From: Allolobophora icterica
Taxonomy: Eukaryota; Annelida; Clitellata; Crassiclitellata; Lumbricidae
Assembly (NCBI GenBank): GCA_963556255.1
Contig: OY744607.1
Span: forward strand, 363,501-427,500
DNA length: 64,000 nt
Direction of reading: 5' to 3'
A program made the position numbers and the translations under genes. Below are positions 24,181-64,000 of this stretch, piece after piece. The stretch's first letter is position 1. Every line of letters begins with the position of its first letter. The notes beneath the pieces are model-generated. The model worked only from the letters and a program-made list of their open reading frames with translations. It had not been told where the DNA came from and searched no databases.

Positions 24181-24356
24181 TAAGACTGATATTAGCTAGC
24201 ATTTTCCTGTCGTGAATTTCTTACTTACTTGGATTTTAGGGGTTTACGGCAATATTTTGGAGGAATGCACTTATTGCACTATGACGCCGCTGTCATACGC
24301 TAAAATTTCGTTTATGAAAGAATGGTACAAATGGCTATTAGATAATCGCTCGAACA
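24181..24356 (+). promoter_or_regulatory. Conserved 5' flank of copy B
   Basis: By eye it is nearly identical to 59961-60135 upstream of copy C, including GCACTTATTGCACT, GACGCCGCTGTCATACGC and ATTAGATAATCGCTCGAACA directly before the ATG. A TTACTTGGATTTTAG|GGGTTT word could be a 3' splice site of a 5'-UTR intron. The likeness may simply reflect recent duplication, so regulatory function is inferred. Confidence 0.4.
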
Positions 24357-54410
<30,054 letters not shown>

Positions 54411-55053
54411 TAGAATCGATTTTTGCTGATTAGTTGCAGATGTTTTGTGCCAGCTTATGGTGGATCGAGGTCTTACCTTACAAATAGAGAAGTGGGGTTT
54501 GGAGTAGCTAAGTATGTCTGGTTGATGGCTGTGACAGAGTTGAATTGTCTGCATATGATGGGCAGCTCTGGATGATTATTCCATATGTCTGTTTTATCAT
54601 GTTGACTTAACAGGCAAAGGAAACAGGTGGCAGATCCCACATCCAGCTATACACCTTAAGTTGGTCGTATTGCCTTTTGCTGTCTGCTGTGTGTGAATAA
54701 ATGTGACGATGACTGAACCTATTAGAACCCAGGTTCAGACCTGAAGCGCTACGTGTGCTGAGCTGAATTCAGCTGTGAATGGAATTTCCATTACTGAGCT
54801 TCGAGAACAAAGTACTGAACGGGTCATGTACCAGTAGTTTCAGAATTCAATATTTGTCCACAGCATTGAACTCCGGAATAGGAATTGTCAGAAGATATAC
54901 CCTATTAAATTTCTCTTGAGGTGTATGATATATATCTTGATATGGAATGAGTTCTCTATTTTAAAGCATACCTTGGTCGGTCATTCCAGCCCCGTTCGTC
55001 TATCTGTCTGTGACATTAGCGCGTTATTAGTGGTGCAGGAAACTGCCTAGTTG

Positions 55054-56876
55054 CAGGGCCGAATTAACCACTATGCTCAATATGCTTTAGCATGGGGCCC
55101 TCGCTTTAGGGGGCCCTCGGCCGGAGTCAGAATGCTGCAGGACAGACACAGAAATTATGACACCAGCTAACTATTTGTTCATAATTATTAGCCTTTGTTT
55201 CAGTTTAAGCGAGAATTTGCACTTAGAAGCAAATTGCAAGTTTGGAATGTCAGTCATGCAACCAACTATTGTGTTTATATGGGTTTCTTTTTACTCAACT
55301 TCTTTCGGTCAATACCTGTACTAGCGTTGCTTTTGTTTTTATTCCGACGCGATTGGTTTCCCGGATTTAAGTTTAGTTTTAATGTTCTTAAACATTTACA
55401 CGATATCTAGGACCTTTCTGCCTTCCGGTGCTAAGAAATGCAACTTGCTAAAGAAAAGACTGAGAATGATCGGTCTTAGTGTGCTTCAGCGCTGTGTTTG
55501 GATGTATTTCTTGAACGAGCCAAAGTAAAAGGCAGCGATAAATAGAGCACAACCAATGGATTTGCTTGATTCCATTGAGACGACATCGACATATAGGGAT
55601 GTCCAGGGCGGGAATTGTCGGGGAAGTTGGGGGGTCAACCTCCAAGTCTTTCTCAGGACCCCCGTTAAGTCTTCATTGCACACCCCTGGGGGGTCGTTTC
55701 CAACCTCCTCAGTTGTTCTAGTGTGATTTAGCATTATTTGACTCTGAGTTTCTGACAAAAAGACATTTCCGTTGTGTATTATGTATGCATTTTTGAATTT
55801 TCTCAACAAAGGACTTGATTTTGATTCGAGTCTGACTTGCGAAACTGCTAGCATTGAAATCAGTTGCTTTCAAATCTCGTTAACATCAGTTTGTAAAATA
55901 CGGATAAAATTTTCAACCCCTCCCCAGTCTTTTTCTACAATTCCCACACCGGGATGTCCCTCTCCCATTATAAACTCCATTGCTAACTGTGAGCTGTGAC
56001 TACATGCCTGACACTGCACATATACCCACAGGTATTGGTCATGCTCATACAGGTGAGACTCACAATACTGAAACAATTGTTACACATCCGTCTGAAAACG
56101 AATCGTCAAAGTGCACAAACCTTCTTGTCACTCGACTGATTCCTATAGGAATGGTTGCAATTAACAGCGGCCACTATTGAGTATTGGCTCGAAAAGGGGT
56201 CAGAAACCTGCAGTAACACGTCTGAGTCCAATGATAACCCACTTGTGCAAGACCCAAAATCGCCAGTTCAATAATAAGCTGCTTTATTCTTGGCCAGCGA
56301 ATGGTGAGCGTCAACTAAGAAAATGGTTGCTTTTCAGCCCATTTCAAGGTTCGGTAACACCTGCTTCCAAAGTCTGCTTACGAGTAGCCAAAGAGGTCGA
56401 TTTTCACTACCTGTGTTGAGAGTGATAGGCCCCTATACTTAAATTCATCTCATTTGATGAACATTATTACACAGTTTACAGCTCCTAAAAGTCGCAAGTG
56501 TTTCTGAACCGTTAACAATGAAGAGAACAGTTTCGAATTTGATTATAATTTTACGCTAACTGCATATATTGGCAGCATAGCCTACTGTGGTAAACATGTG
56601 AAACAACCTTAGATACAGGGGACCTATTCCCAAAATGCTGTGCTATATGTATTAACTACTAATTTGAACAGCACGGCACAATGACCCTGCTTTACTACAA
56701 GTTGATTATCATGCTCCTGAGTAGATAATCTTGAAGCGGCGCTATATAAAACCTCTGTAATAATAGCCTAATAATATTGTATTTACGGCGTCCCCATCAT
56801 TCAATGATAAGTAGGCCTACGACAAGGGACCCGCGCATAATTAGCATAGGGCCCCGAGTGGTTTAATCGGGCCCTG
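55054..56876. mobile_element. hAT-like element with CAGGGCC ends, B-C spacer
   Basis: The left end CAGGGCCGAATTAACCACTATGC pairs with the right end, which reversed reads CAGGGCCCGATTAAACCACT. Flanks are CCTAGTTG (55046-55053) and CCTTATCG (56877-56884), a 5/8 match. The uninterrupted site is seen after copy A near 22990 (CTAGTTGATCATACAAAT). It contains a minus-strand 122-codon frame of no known family (55486-55854) and the third dispersed repeat. Confidence 0.75.
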
Positions 56877-57566
56877 CCTTATCGATCACACAAATTTGCA
56901 TATTTTACCTGTATTATATGAAGATTATGAAGATGACATCCAACAAAGGTGACTGATCAAGCATTCTATACGACAGCTGAAGTCCGCCATTTCGAGTTTC
57001 TGCGTCTTCTGTTTAATGTGTTATTGACTGGAACGATGACTGAACCTACTGGATCCACTGCGTTAAGCTCTGGAATTGAAATGTTCAGAGGTAAACATAT
57101 ACCTGATAAAATTCTCATTAGGTGTTTATTAATTATCTTTCTATAGAACGAGTTTTAAAAACAAGCCTTTGTCTGTCTGTTGCCTGCATGCCCCTCTATC
57201 TTATTTTCTGTCACAGACATTAGCGCATACTCTGTGATGGAAAATCACTCCCATGGCCTGGATCAAGCCATAAGCATTAATTACCATTATTATGAATAAT
57301 TAGTTACAAAGCGCAAGTGGCTGTAACTAAATACTTCGCAAATGCGCTACCATACCATACTGTCCCAAGTTTTCACTAACCACAAATCACATAACCAGGT
57401 ATCATCTCATACCGGCTTATTTTCGTAGCTAGCTTAGTTACTGGTAAGGCTAAAAAACAAGGAAAAATTATCGGCAAATCGGTTAGCTATGCCTAACGGA
57501 AAGGCAAATAATACGCGTAACCACCCAAGGAATTAAAGGCGCTCAGCTACAGAAGATTGTAATTGT

Positions 57567-58148
57567 CAGTGTTGGGTAAACTCACACAAGAAATGAGTTA
57601 AATCAAAACTCAACTCACGCACCTCAAAATGAGTTAAAACTCAAACTCAACTCATCCCAAGTGAAATGAGTTAACTCAAACTCAATTGTTAAATGAGTTA
57701 ACTCATAAACTCACACGTTTCATACTAGCACGTTCTAATCGAGCAACAATTTTTCCATCACGCCTACTTGTAACAGAAAAATATTTTCCATCAAGAATAC
57801 ACGGTACTTCAGCCATGTTGTTCTTAACTGTTCACAATATACAAATATGCAGTGCTTAAATACTGTCCGCTAGCAGTGTTTACGACCCTCCCTGCCGTCA
57901 CCACTCACCAGTATGGAGAGCCGACGATATAAAAAAAAGGCATGTTTCAACATAATATGTTCCGAGTGCCGAAGAGTGAGTTGAGTTTAAAATAATTGAC
58001 AGTTACAACTCAAACTCACAGGAAATATGAGTTAACTCAAACTCATAACTCACACTCTTTAAGGTGAGTTAACTCAAACTCATAAATCACAGCAAGTGAG
58101 TTAACTCGTGAGTTTAAACTCATATGAGTTAACTCATACTCAACACTG
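57567..58148. mobile_element. hAT-type MITE packed with GAGTTAACTCA palindromes
   Basis: The left end CAGTGTTGGGTAAACTCA and right end TGAGTTAACTCATACTCAACACTG are inverted, with a perfect 8-bp duplication GTAATTGT (57559-57566 and 58149-58156). Both arms consist of repeated ATGAGTTAACTCAAACTCA-like words. The middle 240 bp is unique with no ORF. Confidence 0.9.
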
Positions 58149-58156
58149 GTAATTGT

Positions 58157-58990
58157 AATCTACAAACTTCAAAAGCGACACTCGAAGGCTAAGGGCAGGG
58201 CACCAGCCTATTCATGAGCGCTACGTCAAATCAGAGGGAGTTTCCAGAAAGTAGTCCAAAACAGATCCAAGTACCGGTTTCCAGAAGTCCAAATCAAATC
58301 AGAGGGGTTTGCCACCGAGTAGTCGAAAAGAGGTCCAAGTCCGGTTTCCAGGAGGCCAAATCAAATCAGAGGGGTTAATTCCAGAGAGTGGTCCAAAAGA
58401 GATCCAAGTCCGGTTTCCAGAAGGTCAAATCAGAGGGGTTTCCAGAGAGTAGTCGAAAAGAGGTCCAAGCCCAGTTTCTAGGAGGCCAAATCAAATGGGG
58501 TGGGGGGGTTCAAGAGAGTGGTCCAAAAAAGGTCCGAGTCCGATTTCTATAGGGTCAGATCAAGGGCCAGAGCAGCTGTCAAGGCGGATTTCGTTTAGGG
58601 CGAGAATAATTGGAAGGCGGATGATCAGATGAGTCAGGGTAGGAGTACTTGAAAAGGTGAGACTTCAGTTTCGAGTGAAAATCCCGGGGGTGGTAGATAG
58701 AGGAAGATGAGGAGGATGAAGGACGGGTTGCAATGATGATGGAGGCACTGAGAATCTGCGGACTTCAGGAGGCGATCATTCCAGAGGCGGGTGCTGTGTC
58801 GGATATGGCTCGGTTGGAGAATTTGAGAAGAGTTGTGACTGGGGATCGAGAAAGACTGAGATAGAAGGATGATCGAGTGGAGCGGGTTGTCAGAATGGTG
58901 AAGAGATCACGAAGGTATTTGGGCTGCGAATATTGTAGGGAGTTGTAGGTTAGTGATAGGACTTTGAAGTGGATTCGCTCTGGGATTTTT
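58157..58990 (-). repeat. LINE-tail-like repeat with internal tandem duplication
   Basis: Begins like 17106 (CACTCGAAGGCTAAGGGCAG). From about 58227 to 58540, four to five copies of a 60-70 bp unit follow, each with AAATCAAATCAGAGGGG-like and GGTCCAAGTCCGGTTTCCAG-like words. The rest (58560-58990) matches 17270-17400 and extends it. Confidence 0.65.
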
Positions 58991-59033
58991 AGCCAATGTA
59001 GGGAGTTTCAGATAGGCCTATATATATTCGTTT

Positions 59034-59880
59034 ATTCAGAAAGACAGTTGACATAACGCAAACGTGTACAATAGCAATAATACAAGGTTCAATATTTACA
59101 AAGAAAAGTTAAGAAAAATGTAGTGAGAAGAAATAAAATAAAGAGCCAAAATGAGACAAAATTAAAGGAATGATTAGACAGCATGACAAAAAGGAGGAAC
59201 TGACTAATGACACAATAGTAGGATAATTAAACGGGGTTCTGAAGTGCCAGCTATGAAGTGGATGGTATGCTAGTAGATATCCCTAAGCATCAGTGTAGGG
59301 AGAAAATTTTTATTGTCCTTAGGAGGCAGAGCAAATAAGTGTGGACGGTGACGAAGGTTATGGTGAGAGTCTTGACGGAAGGGACACAATGTACGAAGGA
59401 CATGTCTAGGATCGTTAATAATGTGTTGAAGAGCATCAGCGAGGTTGGAGAGGTGGTCAACAGTGGGAGAATCAACAGGTAAGATATCTTTCCTGAATAA
59501 CACGACGAAAGAATCTGTGGCTACGGTCGAGTTCTTCTTTGTATAAGGATGGGAGTGATATGATGATGTTTGGGCGTTTTAGTGACAGCAATGCCTAGTG
59601 AGTTTTGGATAAGTTGCAGACGCTTGATATGGGTGGATTCAAGGTTGAGGAAGAGGGAGTTGCAGTAATCAAGCTTTGAATGAACAATGGTGGTAACAAA
59701 CGACGACACATTAAAGCAGGCGAAGACTTCGATGGGCACAAACGGCCAATCGAAATTTCGGAGATAGATAAAGAGATGTCAACACTTTTCCATATTAATG
59801 GTCGATGAATGGGTAGAGTTCTCCAAAAACGTTTGGCATAACCACCTCTTAATTTAACCATACGTGATTACTCACGTGAC
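59034..59880 (-). mobile_element. LINE 3' end before copy C
   Basis: The minus-strand frame 59270-59503 codes NLADALQHIINDPRHVLRTL, then RHRPHLFALPPKDNKNFLP. Further upstream, 59521-59739 codes YCNSLFLNLESTHIKRLQLI, both LINE RT C-terminal blocks. The tail motif ATTCGTTTATT near 59027 equals, reversed, the AATAAACGAATAT end of the LINE in copy B intron 1. Confidence 0.8.
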
Positions 59881-59960
59881 GTACCTATTACTTGTATGTT
59901 TTTGTTTTTCATATTCTTCTTGTTCTGTGCTAGCAATGTTTTGGTGAATTAAAGATTGAT

Positions 59961-60135
59961 AAGACTGATATTAGCTAGCATTTTCCTGTCGTGAATTTCT
60001 TACTTACTTGGATTTTAGGGGTTTACCGCAATATTTTGGAGGAATGCACTTATTGCACTTTGACGCCGCTGTCATACGCTAAAATTTCGTCTATGAAAGA
60101 AAGGTACAAATGGCTATTAGATAATCGCTCGAACA
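59961..60135 (+). promoter_or_regulatory. Conserved 5' flank of copy C
   Basis: Nearly the same as 24181-24356 before copy B, up to the ATG. See that entry for the words kept. Functional role inferred only. Confidence 0.4.
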
Positions 60136-60868
60136 ATGTTGAAAGCTAAGCTTCATCTCGTTATTTGTATTTTCTATACGTGTGGGTATTTAATAGATAC
60201 CATCGAGTCATCACCCAAGTTGATTTTAGCTTTTCTTTTGGATATTAACAAAAAAGGTCTTATTAGCTATGGTGACCGAATGGCAGGGGCTATTATAAAA
60301 AGTGTCAATCAGGCACAGGAAATACTACCAGAATTCAACCTCAGCGAATGGGAAATAATCGATTCTGCATGTGGTGGAGTGACCGGCATAAAACTTCTGT
60401 GGAAAATGTGGAATCGTTTAGCCGCGGAGGGCAAGCGAATCCATGGCATTATCGGTCCATATTGCGTAAGCAGCTGCGAAATGTCTGCTCTATTTGCAAG
60501 TACCTACGACATACCACAGGTTTCTAATGGCTGTTATTTTCAAGAAGCGGGCAACAACAAGGTCTACCCAACGTTAGCACGTGTTATTGGGGACATTGGT
60601 GTCACTTCTGGAACCATTTTGATGGATCTGATAACTTATATAAACATTGAAAAGTTGGCAATTTTGGTAACTGAAGATGTTCGTCTCAATGATGAACTTA
60701 CACTTTATATAACAGACCAAATCAAAAGAGTTATCAGCCCAGATTACGATTTCAACATAGCGCAAATAAAATCAAGGTTTCGATGTCATGAAGACCCAGG
60801 AAACATGGTAGCCAATCTCATCCACAAACTGCTATATTTCAAAAGAAACGGGTATCAAGGCAAGTATT
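60136..60868 (+). CDS. Receptor guanylyl cyclase copy C, exon 1 (rest beyond window)
   Basis: Signal peptide (LHLVICIFYTCGYL) and the first half of the ANF-receptor domain. About 26 of 243 residues differ from copy B, plus one inserted Gly (ACGGVTGIK). It ends at the same donor T|GTGTGTACC, phase 1. The open frame runs on to 61017 but diverges from B there, which supports the splice site. 60869-64000 is intron 1 with no further exon, so whether the gene is complete cannot be told. Confidence 0.88.
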
Positions 60869-61721
60869 GTGTGTACCATTCAATAGCTGATTTCATTTGT
60901 TTTAGCGTAGGAGCAATTCAATCACATGTGTCTCTAGAACTGTGGAAGCAGCCGTTTTACGTTGATATAATTATTATCAACAACGGGCAAACGCATCTTT
61001 TCACTTCTCACCCTTAACCCCTAGAGGATTGTCCAACCCCAGTTGGAGGTAAACTTTATACTAACAGTGTTGATACATTTATTGGAGAGTGGCAACGGCA
61101 TTTACTTCCCATGCTGCTTCTCTCAGCCAAACATTTTAGAAGGTCAAGGAAACGCTTATATGTAGATGTTGTACAGATGAAATGGTGTTGCAAACCTGTA
61201 TAAGCTGATACCTTTCTCTGGGTTTGAATCTCAGTTCCGGGGAAAGTGATCTCAACAACTCGTTGCTATTAGGAGTATGCCTTGTTATCAACGACGGTCA
61301 TTTCCCATGCCAGACAGCAGCCAGTGCAAATAAATTAACTCGCACTCCAATGGAATTGAAGAGACAAACTGGATGGCTTAGTAATTCATGTACAATGACA
61401 GCAAAATATGATCTGCACCCAGCGAACGGTCTAGAGAGGTTGTGTGATGTGAGGGTCGCAGATAGAAGATACGAGGCAAGAAGAGTATTTGTGCCTTTCC
61501 AGGAACTCAGGTGAATTTACGCTAGTGTTTCAGTGTCCTTGATGGAAAAGATATGCCTGTTAAGTACACTGAACTTTTGAGTCTATATAATTATAATGCA
61601 ATTTTTACCTTTTTTGATGCAGTTTAAATGAATTCAGAGTAAACTTTAAATTAGATTTGTATTTGGCTTAGAGCTGCGACTAAGGGTTTTCAGGCAGTTA
61701 CAAATAAGGCATAGCAGCGTA

Positions 61722-63450
61722 ACATGGCTTATTGTAACGTGCACCTGGACACAAAGTGTGTAGTTGGGAAAGAAATTTGTGCAGTTAAAATTAAGATTAA
61801 AATTAAGATGTTGTGCAGTTACTTTTTGTAGACCTTATTGTATAAACTAACGAAAGTAGCTAAAAATAGAATATTTAAACCAAGCCGCTGGTTCGCCGAG
61901 TCCAAAATAAGCCAAAAAACGATTAGTCAAACGAGATTAAACACAAGCAGTAATTGCAGTTGGCTGTTTGTAACATAAACAAATTAAAACGAAACAGTTA
62001 CGAACAAGTCGGACCATAGGGCTTCCTTGCTTTTGTGGCTGCACCTTGGCAAGGCATAGCCTATACAAGAAAAATCGCAAATGCGTAGAACGTCTCCCAA
62101 CTACCCAGGCTATTCCACACAGAACGAGGAGGAGGAGGAGAAGAAGAAGACTGAGAAAGAAAAGTAGAAAAAGAAGAAGCAGAATAAGGAAGAGAAGAAG
62201 GAGTAGCAGAAAACGAAGATGAAGTAGCAGACAAAAAATAACAGAATGAGGAGGCAAAGGAGGACAAGGAGGAGGAGAAGAAAGAGAAGGAGAATTAAAA
62301 AGAGAAAGTAGGAAGATCAGTATAATGAAAAGAAGAGGAGAATAAGAAGCGAAAAAGGCTGAAGTAGGAGGGTCAGATTAATGAAAAGTAGCTGGAGAAA
62401 CGGTGGACGAGTTGCAGATGCTATTGAACATCCGCGTAATGCTGTCAGATAGGTTAGAAAAGAGAAACCGCTGCATTGGAAGCCCCCGTCGTAATTATTA
62501 ACAGACTAAATTTTGAATTTGCCTTTGAATCTTCCATTGAACTCCACATCTCAGCGTCCTCTATCGGTGCTGAGCCGCCAGTGCACAGTTGCACACCCTA
62601 AGGTAGCAACAATAAACGAGAAAAAATCTTTTGCTCTCTGTTGGGTTTGAACTGCTATGTGCAACATTCATGAATCCTTTTAAATGTCCCTACTGTGAGT
62701 CAACTTAAAACTAAAACGCAAGCTTTGATATTCACGGGATTGTGTTTCGTCATTGTACATCATCAGAAACAGGTGCACACGCACATGACACACAGCTAAA
62801 TCACACATTTTGACATGTATAACAAAGCGATTGCCTTATTTTACTAGGGTGCATATTCGTAATCTGATCATAGCGCTATAACTGAGAATGTTTTTGTGCG
62901 CTGAGGCTCAGTCTGTTTTTTGATCAGACATAAGCGATTGAATGCCTCCAGTAAGAAACTGCAGCCTAAGCCTTTGAATGGGAAAGCTTACCCGGATTCT
63001 TCTCATATTTGAATTTCCCTATCTGTCTTTGCAACAACTCTAGCCTATATTTGCTTCCGAACACTGGCGATCGTTTGAAGGCCACCAGTCTGCCACAGTT
63101 ACATTCAACTGTCATTCGTCCATATCTCTTGCCACTGGAGAAAAGATTAACTTTGTTTTACTTATTCCTGAGAGTTTAGGCCAGCCTGGCATAATGCAGT
63201 TTTATGAATCGTCTTTGAACAGCCATAATTAATTATGTCCACTCGGAAGCCATGAAATTGAAATAATATGCACTAAAAATTGCCACAAATGAGGCGAAAT
63301 CACTGTTTGAAATGTCGCATCTTATTAGCTTCAGGGAGCGAAGCCCTTGACCAAGGACTTTGCCCCTGGACCCAACTGGGGCACAGCCTCCAGACCCCAT
63401 AATTCGCCCCTCATGTGCAGTTGAGAAAATTTCTTAGAATAAGCCCTGCA
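61722..63450. repeat. Extra 1.7 kb in copy C intron 1, origin unknown
   Basis: Present in C between sequences that are contiguous in B near 25915. It includes a purine-rich GAGGAG/GAAGAAG stretch at about 62125-62400. No TIR, LTR or ORF recognised. It could be an insertion in C or a deletion in B. Confidence 0.45.
62125..62400. repeat. Purine-rich (GAG/GAA) low-complexity tract
   Basis: About 275 bp almost free of pyrimidines on the + strand, with GGAGGAGGAGG and GAAGAAGAAG runs. The Leu-rich minus-strand ORFs here are by-products. Confidence 0.85.
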
Positions 63451-64000
63451 GCATAATCAGAACCCAAGCGGTAGCTGACAATTGGGCCAACTGAAAACAG
63501 CGGACATAAACCCAATCTGCTTCTGAGATAGCTCTAACAATGACAAATTCTGAATGCCCATGTACAAACGAATAAATATTCGAGGGAGTTGGTCAAAACA
63601 GGTTAAGATGACGCATTTGTTTTAGATCTACAGAAACTCTCAGAAACAGGGTTCTGAGGTTGAAGCATCATTCGCCCACTCAGCCACACAATCTGAATTG
63701 GTGGGCAGATTCAAAGGTTGACAGGGTTCTTGTCACTGGCTGCTGTGGTGAAAACAGTTCCTTAAATTTTGTATTTGCTTCTCCTAATTGTGACCAAAGT
63801 AGTAACTATGACAACTAGAGTTCAGACTAAGCACCGAGTGATTGTGCAATGTTCTTCGTTTCTGTTTGTAACTAGAATCTTGCTTCCCGTCGGATACCCT
63901 TGAAAGGCATCGCTTTCATTACGGTTTCAGTTGTGGCTCAACAATCAAAATTTACATTCACTGTCTGCTGCTAAAACACAGTTGATGATGTAGTTGATGC

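Larger units (their letters stand above)
22354..24356. other. Spacer between copies A and B (A 3' UTR/flank, B promoter region)
   Basis: No gene seen. 22354-22980 is nearly the same as 54411-55045 after copy B, so it probably includes the 3' UTR. 22990-23490 matches 56885-57380. A LINE tail lies at about 23520-23760, and 23890-24030 matches 59700-59830. 24181-24356, just before the copy B start codon, is almost identical to 59961-60135 before copy C, so any shared promoter should be here. I see no clear TATA box or polyadenylation signal. Confidence 0.6.
54411..60135. other. Spacer between copies B and C
   Basis: No gene seen. 54411-55045 and 56885-57540 are continuous with the sequence after copy A and bracket a hAT-like insertion. 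Then come a MITE (57567-58148), a tandem repeat with LINE-tail sequence (58157-58990) and another LINE tail (59034-59880). The conserved copy C 5' flank (59961-60135) closes it. Confidence 0.65.
60869..64000 (+). other. Intron 1 of copy C (5' part)
   Basis: 60869-61720 and 63450-64000 align with copy B intron 1 (25087-25915 and 25915-27030). Between them lie about 1.7 kb that B lacks. No exon 2 was found before the window end. Confidence 0.75.

Noticed and set aside
57567..58148. CRISPR-like array of short repeats
   Set aside because: Repeats lack regular spacers, lie between inverted ends with an 8-bp duplication, and the genome is eukaryotic.

Overview
This is eukaryotic, intron-rich, repeat-laden DNA, almost certainly from a non-vertebrate animal. 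The evidence is GT-AG introns of about 0.2-3 kb (one over 10 kb), long dinucleotide microsatellites, LINE, LTR, hAT, MULE and mariner debris, and exons of an animal-type membrane guanylyl cyclase. The LTR element has a Gmr1-like domain order, first described in deuterostomes, so a marine invertebrate deuterostome is my best guess. The sequence does not prove this, and a lophotrochozoan cannot be excluded.

The only host gene family I can support is a head-to-tail array, all on the + strand, of single-pass receptor guanylyl cyclases (natriuretic-peptide-receptor / echinoderm sperm GC type). Copy A (1870-22353) has exons 2-20 in the window; its first exon must lie just upstream. Copy B (24357-54410) is complete, with 20 exons that splice in frame to 3456 nt (1151 residues). 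Copy C (60136 onward) shows exon 1 and part of intron 1 before the window ends. Exon boundaries and phases match between A and B at every junction. The domain order is signal peptide, ANF-receptor ligand-binding domain, one TM helix, Ser/Thr-rich juxtamembrane segment, kinase-homology domain, helical linker, cyclase domain and an RRxS-rich tail.

The most striking point is in the cyclase domain. Metal-binding Asp residues and guanine-selecting Glu and Cys are kept, but the transition-state Asn and Arg of the usual DTVNTASR motif are Ser and Ile in both copies. The motif reads DTVSTAYI. Both genes have otherwise open reading frames, so these look like maintained receptors with an impaired or regulatory cyclase domain, sitting on a kinase domain that is already a pseudokinase.

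Mobile DNA fills the introns and spacers. Comparing A, B and C gives several empty/filled site pairs. (1) A 5708-bp LTR element (27887-33594) has apparently identical 432-bp LTRs and a 5-bp target duplication. Its pol order is PR-IN-RNase H, and the RT palm is missing from an otherwise intact 1374-residue ORF; it sits inside a LINE. (2) hAT-like elements with 8-bp duplications lie at 9867-11062 and 55054-56876. (3) Three hAT-type MITEs (11597-11805, 50731-51564, 57567-58148) are each packed with their own short repeated motif. (4) A MULE foldback lies at 20880-21778. (5) Two internally deleted mariner elements with about 200-bp inverted repeats lie at 39540-40338 and 41365-42143, the second inside a LINE. 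(6) Many 5'-truncated LINE tails share a GCGCTATATAAAT-type end.

I found no tRNA, rRNA, CRISPR or bacterial-type operon. All boundaries and counts were read by eye.
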